From Persebacter sp051008975 (GTDB taxonomy: Bacteria; Pseudomonadota; Gammaproteobacteria; Tethybacterales; Persebacteraceae), in the NCBI GenBank assembly GCA_051008975.1, contig JBPCXA010000215.1:1-15467 (forward strand): DNA of 15,467 nucleotides. The letters run 5' to 3'. This document shows, piece by piece, positions 1 through 6,050 of the stretch. The position numbers and the translations under genes were made by a program. Positions within the stretch are counted from its first letter, which is position 1. Each line of letters opens with the position of its first letter. Below the pieces are notes generated by a model that had not been told where the DNA came from, ran no database searches, and saw nothing but the letters and a program-made list of their open reading frames with translations.

Positions 1-5
1 AGAAT

Positions 6-1340
6 TTACAGTTTCGCGCCGGTTTGTTTCAGGCCGGTGCCGGAGTCATGCGGCTTTTTGAACGGCGTCGTCACCACTTCGGCGGCGACCGGCGCGCCGG
101 TTTTGTCGTAGCAGGCCGGCAGCGACACGCGCAGCTTCGCGCCGATTTCCGAATAGGCGACCGGCAAAAACGCGAAGCCGATATTCGACTCCTGCGTCGG
201 CGAATACCACGCCGACGTGATGTAGCCGACGAGTTTGCCGCCGTCCTCGTCAAAGACGTGGTAAAAATCGGACGGATACCATTCGATTTTTTCGCCGCCC
301 ATGCGGACGCCGCACAACTTGTGCGTCGCGCCTTCGTCCTTGATTTTTTGCAGCGCCGCCCGTCCGATGAATTCGTCCTTGCCGAAATCCACCTGCCAGC
401 CGAGGCCGATCTCGAACGGGTTGATCTCCTGGTCCATATCCTGCCCCCAGGACAAAATGCCGGCCTCTATGCGGCGGTGATGCCCCGGCGCGATGACGCG
501 GAGATTAAACTCCTCGCCCGCCGCCAGCACCGCGTTCCACATATCCTCGGCGTACCGCGTCGCGTCGTAGAGATAAATCTCGTAGCCGGACTCCGCCGAA
601 AAACCGGAACGCGAAATGATCACGTCGCGCCCGCCGATTTTGCCCTTCATCAGTCCGTAATACGGGACGTCGTCAATCGCCGGACCGAACAGTTTGCGCA
701 TCAGTCCGCCGGATTTCGGACCCTGAATTTGCACCGGCGCTACGTCAATCTCGTGGATTTCCACGTCGTATTTGCCGAACGCGTTCACGCCCTGCAGCCA
801 CATTTCCAGGTCGGAATCGGACAGCGAAAACCAGAACTCGTCCTCCGCCGGACGCAGCATCACCGGGTCGTTCAGCACGCCGCCGTATTGATTGCAAAGA
901 ATCACATAGCGCGCCTTCATCACCGCGCAAGAAGACGCCCGCCGCGTGATGACCATATCCACGAATTTCTCCGCGTCCGGACCCTTCACTTGAATCTGCC
1001 GCTCCACCGCCACGTTCCACATCGTGACATGCTGCGTCAGATATTCGTATTCCTTCATCAGTCCGCCGTCTTCCGGCTTGATGTAGGCGCGCGGATGATA
1101 AATCCGGTTATACACCGAATGGCACCAGCAGCCGGCCTCCTGCGACAAATGCCAGTAGGGGCCCTTGCGGATGCGCTGATCGATCAGAATGCGCGACCCT
1201 TCGGCGGCGATTCCCTCCAGCCCCGGCTGCGCGCGCGAATCGCCGCTCTGCCGCAATTGAATCGGCACGAGGCGCGGCTTCAACAGCGAACGGTCGGCGG
1301 GCCAGGTGGCGCCCGCTTGCGAGAGTTTGGTAATGGACAT
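6..1340 (-). CDS. GcvT-family THF-dependent demethylase, DmdA-like
   Basis: A 444-residue protein of the aminomethyltransferase (GcvT) fold. Members move a one-carbon unit from a methylated substrate to tetrahydrofolate in the cytoplasm. The stretch MWNVAVERQIQVKG (107-120), the segment SDSDLEMW (174-181) and QGPKS (206-210) resemble DMSP demethylase DmdA as I remember it. A GcvT-type folate region follows (SGFSAESGYEIYL, 245-257), then RIEAGILSWGQDMDQ with NPFEIGLGW (290-315). An N-terminal extension of about 70 residues precedes the fold. The ATG at 1340 is chosen because AAGGAGA lies 8 bp upstream; longer versions of the frame run into the preceding gene. It is 25 bp downstream of the TetR-MTHFR fusion gene and probably cotranscribed with it. 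The substrate is not proven. DMSP, glycine betaine or another methylated onium compound are candidates, so no symbol is given. Confidence 0.85.
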   Translation of the reverse strand: MSITKLSQAGATWPADRSLLKPRLVPIQLRQSGDSRAQPGLEGIAAEGSRILIDQRIRKGPYWHLSQEAGCWCHSVYNRIYHPRAYIKPEDGGLMKEYEYLTQHVTMWNVAVERQIQVKGPDAEKFVDMVITRRASSCAVMKARYVILCNQYGGVLNDPVMLRPAEDEFWFSLSDSDLEMWLQGVNAFGKYDVEIHEIDVAPVQIQGPKSGGLMRKLFGPAIDDVPYYGLMKGKIGGRDVIISRSGFSAESGYEIYLYDATRYAEDMWNAVLAAGEEFNLRVIAPGHHRRIEAGILSWGQDMDQEINPFEIGLGWQVDFGKDEFIGRAALQKIKDEGATHKLCGVRMGGEKIEWYPSDFYHVFDEDGGKLVGYITSAWYSPTQESNIGFAFLPVAYSEIGAKLRVSLPACYDKTGAPVAAEVVTTPFKKPHDSGTGLKQTGAKL

Positions 1341-1365
1341 GAGTGTGTTCTCCTTCTGTTTCGTT

Positions 1366-2889
1366 TTAATGGATGTTTTGGCCGTCGTCGGAGGCGCCTT
1401 GAATGTGCGACTCCGCGACGACCGCCAGGGTCTCCCGCACCGCTCCGAACGGATAAAAATGGAGATGTACGGGAAAATCGTAGCGACGGACGGCGAGACG
1501 GCCGGCAATTTCGGCCATCATCCCCTCCGGGGAAAAATTTAACAATCCGACCGATTTGCCGAACTGTTTGCGAAAGAAATTTAATGAACTGCCGATGCCG
1601 GAAATGACCGCGAACTTCAGAAGCTTTTGCGCGTTGACGCGCCCCGCCAGCCCCAGACGCACCGGCACCGCGATCCGCCGCGATTTCAGCCAGTCCAAAA
1701 ACTCAAAATACGGCGTCACCGCGAAACAAAACTGCGTCGCAATGAAGGCGTCCAACTGATGTTCGGCGGCGTATTCCAACTTTTCCAAAAGCGCCTGCCG
1801 CATCACCTGCTTCGGCTGCTCCGGATGCCCCTCCGGATGCCCCGCAAAACCGACCCGCGCCGCCCGATGACGCTGCAAAACGCCGGTCTGCAGCATTTGC
1901 AAAACATTGTCAAACGCGCCCGCCGGCGGATTGTCGCCGCCGCCCAAAAACAAAAACTCTCTGACGCCCACCCCGGCGTAGCCGGCGACGACGCGCTCCA
2001 ACTCGTCCTCGTCCGAAATATTGCGCGCCGCCACGTGCGCTACCGGCGTCATCCCGCCGTCGATCAATTTGCCGGCGGTGCGGATGTTCGCGGCGGTGTC
2101 GCCTTTGCGAAAATGCGGGATAAACACCCGCGCGCCGTCGTCCAAATATTCCCGCCATTCGCCGATGCGGCGGATGTCCGCGTGCAAAACCTCCACGCTG
2201 GCGTCCGCCGTCAAACGCGCCGAAGTAGCGACTACGCCGCGGTCTTCCAGCAGTTTTTCGCGCGCCCGCGACAGCAGCATTTCCAAACACTCCCACACCA
2301 TCAGGCGGCAATTTTCCAAATCATGCGCGGATTCCTCCTTCAACGCGAAACTGAGCCACGCGCCGTGGAGAATGGAGACGATCATCGTCGTCCCGTATTC
2401 GGCGCGTTCTTCGGGATGGTGCGCGCCGGTTTCGCGGAAAACCTGCCGCAGATAGCCACGCACATTGCTGTACAGACGGCGGTTGTAAATCCGCCGCACG
2501 CGTCCGAGTTTCTGAAAATGTTCCGCCTCCACCCAGAACGCCAGCCACACATTGGCGGCGCGCTCGTTGCTTTGTTCTTCGCCCAGCACCGCCTCGATGA
2601 CCGCCCACAGTTTGCCGCGCGGACCCTCGGCGCGGGCGCATCCTTCCACGACTTTGCAGTGCATTTTTTCCAGCAGCGACCACATCGTCTGTTCCAGCAA
2701 ATCCTCCTTGCGGGGGAAATAATTCTGGACGGTCGTCGTGGAGACGTCGGCGATTTCGCTGATTCTGGCGATCGTGGCGTCGGAAAAACCGTGCCGATAA
2801 ATCGCCTCCACGGTCGCCGCGACGAGACGCCCGCGCATGTCGTCGGTGCGGTCGTATTCGCTTTCCGCGCTTTTTTCGGACAAAGCCAT
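1366..2889 (-). CDS. TetR/BetI-like regulator fused to methylenetetrahydrofolate reductase domain
   Basis: A 507-residue two-domain protein. Residues 18-65 form a TetR helix-turn-helix ending in NYFPRKEDLL. Residues 67-210 resemble the BetI ligand domain (VWLAFWVEAEHF, RRLYSNVRGYLR). From about 228 to 490 a MetF-type barrel follows: Glu233 in a VEVL strand, Asp319 in FLGGGDNPP, two HPE motifs (351-357), Gln386 in IATQF, and HLHFYPFG near 475-482. These correspond to the catalytic Glu, the flavin-region Asp and the conserved Gln of E. coli MetF. The start ATG has AGGAG about 8 bp upstream. The gene leads the unit with the DmdA-like demethylase, so the reductase part plausibly oxidises 5-methyl-THF made by its neighbour while the TetR part regulates expression. 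MTHFR is normally a stand-alone enzyme. There is no stop or frame change at the junction, so the fusion looks genuine. Confidence 0.88.
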   Translation of the reverse strand: MALSEKSAESEYDRTDDMRGRLVAATVEAIYRHGFSDATIARISEIADVSTTTVQNYFPRKEDLLEQTMWSLLEKMHCKVVEGCARAEGPRGKLWAVIEAVLGEEQSNERAANVWLAFWVEAEHFQKLGRVRRIYNRRLYSNVRGYLRQVFRETGAHHPEERAEYGTTMIVSILHGAWLSFALKEESAHDLENCRLMVWECLEMLLSRAREKLLEDRGVVATSARLTADASVEVLHADIRRIGEWREYLDDGARVFIPHFRKGDTAANIRTAGKLIDGGMTPVAHVAARNISDEDELERVVAGYAGVGVREFLFLGGGDNPPAGAFDNVLQMLQTGVLQRHRAARVGFAGHPEGHPEQPKQVMRQALLEKLEYAAEHQLDAFIATQFCFAVTPYFEFLDWLKSRRIAVPVRLGLAGRVNAQKLLKFAVISGIGSSLNFFRKQFGKSVGLLNFSPEGMMAEIAGRLAVRRYDFPVHLHFYPFGAVRETLAVVAESHIQGASDDGQNIH

Positions 2890-2927
2890 TCCCTCTCCTA
2901 ACGGCGAAAAAAACCTTCCTCGCCAAA

Positions 2928-2958
2928 ATTATGACACTTTTTTTCGCCTTTTTGTCCC
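2928..2958 (-). promoter_or_regulatory. Putative promoter of the TetR-MTHFR/demethylase unit
   Basis: On the minus strand TGTCATAAT (2936-2928) is an extended -10. A weak -35 lies upstream: either GACAAA at 17 bp (2956-2951) or GGGACA at 19 bp (2958-2953). Transcription would begin near 2921, about 30 bp before the ATG at 2889. This is consensus matching only. Confidence 0.4.
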
Positions 2959-2982
2959 GCAAACACAAAAAAATCTCAATTT

Positions 2983-2999
2983 GTGGTATTTATTACCAC
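2983..2999. promoter_or_regulatory. Inverted repeat, candidate operator
   Basis: GTGGTA-TTTAT-TACCAC is a perfect 6-bp inverted repeat with a 5-bp spacer, located 94 bp upstream of the TetR-MTHFR start in an A/T-rich stretch. TetR regulators bind palindromes near their own genes, so autoregulation is a reasonable inference. The site lies upstream of the predicted -35, and its GTGGTA half also resembles the extended -10 of other promoters here. It could therefore be a promoter remnant instead. Confidence 0.35.
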
Positions 3000-3222
3000 T
3001 AAAACGAAAGATTTTGCTTGCATCGCCCAAATTTTAAGAAAAAATCCGCGGCGCCGCCAAATTTCGCCGCGCCGCCGCACCGCCTACGCGCAGATCAATT
3101 CCGCGGAATCGCCGCAAAATCGGGAATCCGAAACGTCCGCCGCTTTCGGGAACGATTCGGAAGTTCGGAAAAATGCGCCGAAATGCGGGCATAATCGCCG
3201 AAAATTGGCGAAAATCGCGGAT
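3000..3222. other. Intergenic stretch with no gene seen
   Basis: This region lies between the ybaK-like gene and the TetR-MTHFR promoter. I see no credible coding region. A perfect 12-bp palindrome, ATTCCGCGGAAT, is at 3098-3109. A small hairpin (TCGCC/GGCGA) lies just downstream of the ybaK-like stop, but no clear T-tract terminator accompanies it. Confidence 0.5.
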
Positions 3223-3711
3223 TTATTCCGCAATATCGGCGACGACCGCTGCGGCGGCGGCGGCGAGAGCGGACGGGGCGGACGGAAATACCGCAAACGC
3301 CGACCCCGCCGCCGCCCACACGCGGGAATGGCGCAATAATCCGCAATCCATCACCGTCGTCGGGGCGCAATCGTGGCCGAGCGGCGGAACGCCGCCGATT
3401 TCAAAGCCGGTTTTCGCCTTGACAAAGGCGGCGTCCGCCTTTCGCACTTCGCCGCCCGCCGCCGCCGAAAGTTTTTTCACATCCGCCCGCGCGGCGCCGG
3501 ACAGTACCGCCAGCACCGGCGCGTCGTCGGAGACGCGGCGGAACATCAGCGACTTGGCGATTTCGCCGACTTCGCAACCGAGGGCGGCGGCGGCGAGCGC
3601 GGCGGTGGCGGTATTTTCGCGCAGCGGCAGAATCGGCGCGTCCAATCCGGCGCGCCGCAGCGCCGCGGCGACTTTTTCCACCCGCGCCGTCCGCGCGGCG
3701 GGGGGCGTCAT
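3223..3711 (-). CDS. YbaK/ProX-type aminoacyl-tRNA deacylase domain protein
   Basis: A 162-residue single-domain protein of the YbaK family. These enzymes hydrolyse mischarged aminoacyl-tRNA such as Cys-tRNA(Pro) in trans. Family features visible are GCEVGEIAKSLMFR (44-57, with the conserved Lys), LSGAARADVKKLSAAAG, and KTGFEIGGVPPLGH, the signature loop for tRNA 3'-end binding. The ATG at 3711 overlaps the TGA of the upstream CBS gene as ATGA, which indicates translational coupling. The C-terminus is Ala-rich. The exact amino acid specificity cannot be read from the sequence. Two overlapping long frames here are products of high GC bias and were not chosen. Confidence 0.85.
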   Translation of the reverse strand: MTPPAARTARVEKVAAALRRAGLDAPILPLRENTATAALAAAALGCEVGEIAKSLMFRRVSDDAPVLAVLSGAARADVKKLSAAAGGEVRKADAAFVKAKTGFEIGGVPPLGHDCAPTTVMDCGLLRHSRVWAAAGSAFAVFPSAPSALAAAAAAVVADIAE

Positions 3712-4184
3712 TTGTCGCCGGATTCTTCTTCGGGCTGCTCGGGCCAGTTGCGGATATATTCCTTCAACAGGCGATTTTCGTAGTTCGCGGCCTTGGCGAT
3801 GCTGCGCGCCACGTCGTAGAACGAGATGACGTCGGTCAGTTCGCCGTCCTGCACGACCGGCAAATAGCGGATATGGTTGCCGGTCATGATGCTGCGGACC
3901 TGGTCTATGCCGTCTTCGGGCGTGGCGCATTCCATGTGTTCGCGGTCGACGACGTCGCCGCAGAGGGCGTGCGAGCCGGCCAAATACCCCTGTTTGTGCA
4001 GGGAAATCAGCACTTCGCGGAAGGTCAGCATTCCGACGAAGCGTTTTTGGGCGTCGTAGACGACGACCGAGCCGGTGTCGTTGGACACCATCAGGTCGAC
4101 GGCGACGGCGATTTCGTCCCCGGAATTGACGGACAGAATGTCGCCCGCCCGTTTTTTGGTCTTGAGAATATCGGAAACTTTCAT
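3708..4184 (-). CDS. Tandem CBS-domain protein
   Basis: A 158-residue protein made of two CBS domains, roughly residues 10-62 (AVAVDLMVSNDTGSVVVYD, FVGMLTFREV) and 75-132 (VRSIMTGNHIRYLPVVQDG, DVISFYDVARS). It ends in an acidic, charged tail. CBS pairs bind adenosyl ligands such as AMP, ATP or SAM, or act as regulatory modules; there is no attached catalytic domain. The start at 4184 is chosen because AAAGGAGGAC lies just upstream; a longer version starting near 4307 has poor upstream residues and would run across the predicted promoter. The gene is first in a two-gene unit with the ybaK-like gene. The partner it regulates is not evident. Confidence 0.85.
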   Translation of the reverse strand: MKVSDILKTKKRAGDILSVNSGDEIAVAVDLMVSNDTGSVVVYDAQKRFVGMLTFREVLISLHKQGYLAGSHALCGDVVDREHMECATPEDGIDQVRSIMTGNHIRYLPVVQDGELTDVISFYDVARSIAKAANYENRLLKEYIRNWPEQPEEESGDK

Positions 4185-4218
4185 CGTTTCGTCCTCCTTT
4201 CGTGTCGTTGTTTTGGAC

Positions 4219-4227
4219 AGAATACCA
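4219..4227 (-). promoter_or_regulatory. Putative extended -10 promoter of the CBS/ybaK unit
   Basis: On the minus strand TGGTATTCT (4227-4219) fits an extended -10, placing a start of transcription near 4212 and a leader of about 28 bases that contains the strong ribosome-binding site. No convincing -35 is seen. Confidence 0.4.
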
Positions 4228-4335
4228 CAAAACGCGAAAAATTCCGCCGCCGAAACGGACATTTTTACCGGACGCGCCGGTACGCGGTACACAGTACGAA
4301 TTCGCAAAATCCGCCCGCACCGTTTTCCCGCGCGT

Positions 4336-5394
4336 TTACTCCTCCACGAAAATATCCGCGCCGGGGGTGATTTCGCCGACGACCGCCGCTTTCGTATTGC
4401 CGTGTTCGCGCAAAACGGACAGCACTTCGGCGGCGGCGGCGGGCGCGCAGGCGATCAACAAACCGCCGCCGGTCTGCGGGTCGGTCAGCAAAGTCCGTCG
4501 CCACGGCGCGATTTCGCCGCCGACATTCGCGCCATAACTTTCCCAGTTGCGTTTGGAGGCGCCGGTCGCTTCGCCGTTTTGCGCCAACTCCGCCGCCCGC
4601 GCAAAAAACTCCACCGCCGAAAAACGCAGCACCGCCCGCGACGAAGACGCGCGGCACATTTCCAGCAAATGCCCCAGCAGTCCGAAACCGGTGACGTCGG
4701 TCATGGAATGCACCCCGTCAACGGCGGGCATTTTCTCCCCGGCGCGATTCAACGTCGTCATCGCCCCGACCATTCGCCGGTAGTCGCTCTCCGACAATCG
4801 CCCGTTGCGGTGCGCGGCGGACATTAATCCGACGCCGAGCGGCTTGCCGAGAATTAAGACGTCGCCGGTTTGCGCGCCGCCGTTCGCGAGTATTTTTTCG
4901 GGATGCGCGCGGCCGATCACCGCCAGCCCATACAGCGGTTCCGCCGCGTCTATGGAATGCCCGCCGGCGACGACAATCCCCGCCGCCCTGCAGCACTCCC
5001 CCCCTCCCGAAAAAATTTCTGCGATGTCGTCGTCGTCCAAAACGGCGGACGGCATCGCCGCCAACGCCAGCGCGAACAACGGCGACGCCCCCATCGCATA
5101 CACGTCCGAAATCGCGTTCGCGGCGGCGACATATCCGAAATCGCGCGGAACATCTACCATCGGCGCGAAAAAATCCGCCGTGGCGACAATCGCGCAGTCG
5201 TCCGAAATCTTCCACGCCGCCGCATCTTCGGCGTTTTCCGCCCCCGCCAGCAAAGATTCGGGCGCGCTTCCGGAATGGGAATGCAATACGCCCGACCGCA
5301 GCAGCAATTCCCGCAGACGGCGGGGGGCGATTTTGCATCCGCAGCCGCCGGTTTTCGCGGTTTCGGTGAGACGCAACTTGCGTTTTGCTTCCAT
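4336..5394 (-). CDS. selD: Selenide, water dikinase (selenophosphate synthetase)
   Basis: A 352-residue protein matching SelD over its full length. It makes selenophosphate from selenide and ATP for selenocysteine tRNA and/or 2-selenouridine. The N-terminal glycine-rich motif TGGCGCKIAP holds the catalytic Cys18 and Lys21 (E. coli Cys17/Lys20). Also present are DDCAIVATADFF (65-76), NAISDVYAMG, GGHSIDAAEPLYGLAV, MTDVTGFGLLGHLLEMC and DPQTGGGLL. The catalytic position is a normal Cys, not a UGA-coded selenocysteine. The start ATG has only a weak GACGGGAA upstream. No selA, selB, selU or selenoprotein is in the window, so the selenium use it serves lies elsewhere. The next gene downstream has its own promoter. 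Confidence 0.96.
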   Translation of the reverse strand: MEAKRKLRLTETAKTGGCGCKIAPRRLRELLLRSGVLHSHSGSAPESLLAGAENAEDAAAWKISDDCAIVATADFFAPMVDVPRDFGYVAAANAISDVYAMGASPLFALALAAMPSAVLDDDDIAEIFSGGGECCRAAGIVVAGGHSIDAAEPLYGLAVIGRAHPEKILANGGAQTGDVLILGKPLGVGLMSAAHRNGRLSESDYRRMVGAMTTLNRAGEKMPAVDGVHSMTDVTGFGLLGHLLEMCRASSSRAVLRFSAVEFFARAAELAQNGEATGASKRNWESYGANVGGEIAPWRRTLLTDPQTGGGLLIACAPAAAAEVLSVLREHGNTKAAVVGEITPGADIFVEE

Positions 5395-5460
5395 TTCCCG
5401 TCATTTTAATGCATTAAAAATCAAAACGGGAAATTCCGATTTGTCGCCACCCTCCCTTTT

Positions 5461-5572
5461 GTCCCATTCCTGCGAAGGCAGGAATCTCCGCACCGAAGGC
5501 GCAAATTGTAAAGAGGTACAATTACCCGCCGCTTTGCGGCGGCGGAGATTCCTGCCTTCGCAGGAATGGGAC
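5461..5572. repeat. MITE-like palindromic element, perfect 31-bp inverted repeat
   Basis: Arms 5461-5491 and 5542-5572 are perfect 31-bp inverted copies (GTCCCATTCCTGCGAAGGCA at the outer end) around a 50-bp core. The core holds AATTGTA/TACAATT (5504-5523) and a GCCGC...GCGGC hairpin. A related element with its core in the opposite orientation is at 14971-15075. There is no coding capacity. It resembles small non-autonomous palindromic elements, though no target duplication was established. Confidence 0.8.
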
Positions 5573-5604
5573 GGGTGGGAGAGGCGGGAATCGCAGGAAT
5601 GGCG

Positions 5605-5741
5605 GATTCGCCTTCGGCGAAAGAGATTCCGGCTTTCGCCGGAATGGCGGGTACTTTTTGTTTTTGCGGACAATACCAAATTTGGCGGTATCCGAAAACA
5701 TTAAAAAAAACCGCCATTCCGGCGAAAGCCGGAATCTCTTT
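5605..5741. repeat. Composite palindromic repeat, copy A
   Basis: A 45-bp block (5605-5649) contains TTCGCCTTCGGCGAA and ATTCCGGCTTTCGCCGGAAT hairpins. A 61-bp A/T-rich middle follows, then a 31-bp inverted block (5711-5741). Both end blocks are identical to the blocks of copy B at 8125-8227. A fragment of the same family (GGGAATCGCAGGAATGG) lies just upstream near 5586. Confidence 0.85.
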
Positions 5742-5746
5742 AATCC

Positions 5747-5782
5747 CATTCCCGCGAACGCGGGAATCTCATTCGCCGAAGG
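5747..5782. repeat. Short palindromic repeat, CCCGCGAACGCGGG variant
   Basis: CATTCCCGCGAACGCGGGAAT followed by CTCATTCGCCGAAGGCG. The reverse complement of this unit recurs at 8252-8291 with one extra base in the small hairpin. Confidence 0.75.
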
Positions 5783-5837
5783 CGCGAAAAATTGCGGCAA
5801 CGCGGGCGAAAAAAAATTTGCATTCGGCGAAAAAAAG

Positions 5838-5868
5838 TTGCACTTTTTTGGAATTCTCGTGGTATACT
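5838..5868 (+). promoter_or_regulatory. Promoter of the poly-G surface protein gene
   Basis: TTGCAC (5838-5843) and an extended -10 TGGTATACT (5860-5868) are separated by 19 bp. The predicted start near 5875 gives a leader of about 70 bases before the ATG at 5946. Confidence 0.6.
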
Positions 5869-5945
5869 ATGCATCGGAGGGCGTCGGGGCGGCGATCTGG
5901 GAGATTGGCGTGTACGGCGTTTTTTACAGCAGAAAGGACTTTTTT

Positions 5946-6050
5946 ATGAAAAAATTCATTTTTTCTCTTTCCCGCCCGTTATGGGCGGCGTATGGCGCGC
6001 TGAACGCCGTTCCCGGACTGATTCAAGGGGGGGGGGGGGGCGATGTTTGA
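5946..6050 (+). CDS. Upstream reading frame through the G14 tract (switch ORF)
   Basis: A 34-codon frame starting MKKFIFSLSRPLWAAYG, with AGAAAGGA 7 bp before the ATG, the best ribosome-binding site near this gene. It runs through the G tract as Gly5 and stops at TGA 6048-6050, overlapping the ATG at 6043 of the long frame. Removing one G (or adding two) would fuse it in frame to the long surface-protein frame, giving about 718 residues. With 14 G it ends early and could instead allow reinitiation at 6043. An assembly miscount of the tract would give the same picture. Confidence 0.6.
   Translation: MKKFIFSLSRPLWAAYGALNAVPGLIQGGGGGDV
6027..6040 (+). repeat. Homopolymeric G14 tract
   Basis: Fourteen consecutive G, placed between the supported start at 5946 and the body of the surface-protein gene. 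Mononucleotide tracts of this length are the classic substrate of slipped-strand mispairing at contingency loci. Confidence 0.9.

Noticed and set aside
6..1340. Naming the GcvT-family protein dmdA outright
   Set aside because: Motif resemblance is strong, but related demethylases share it and the substrate residues cannot be verified without alignment.
24..2901. Long plus-strand frames (24-1607 and 1627-2901) opposite the demethylase and TetR-MTHFR genes
   Set aside because: They are antisense shadows caused by high GC and codon bias. They are Arg/His-rich with no recognisable domain, while the minus-strand products match known families along their length.
3223..4320. A single 365-residue minus-strand protein covering both the ybaK-like and CBS regions
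   Set aside because: Its N-terminal two thirds is the CBS gene read in the wrong frame. The CBS frame has clear domains and a strong ribosome-binding site, and the ybaK-like gene starts at 3711 through an ATGA overlap.
4336..5394. SelD as a selenoprotein with an in-frame UGA
   Set aside because: The catalytic position is an ordinary Cys codon (Cys18) and the frame is open without recoding.
5461..5782. CRISPR array
   Set aside because: Repeats are palindromic, in both orientations, of variable length and spacing, and no cas genes are nearby. They fit dispersed intergenic palindromes.
5401..5949. Short ORFs within the repeat region, such as 5421-5717 and 5566-5949
   Set aside because: They are built from translated repeat units (IPAKAGIS-like peptides), which are often mis-annotated as small proteins.
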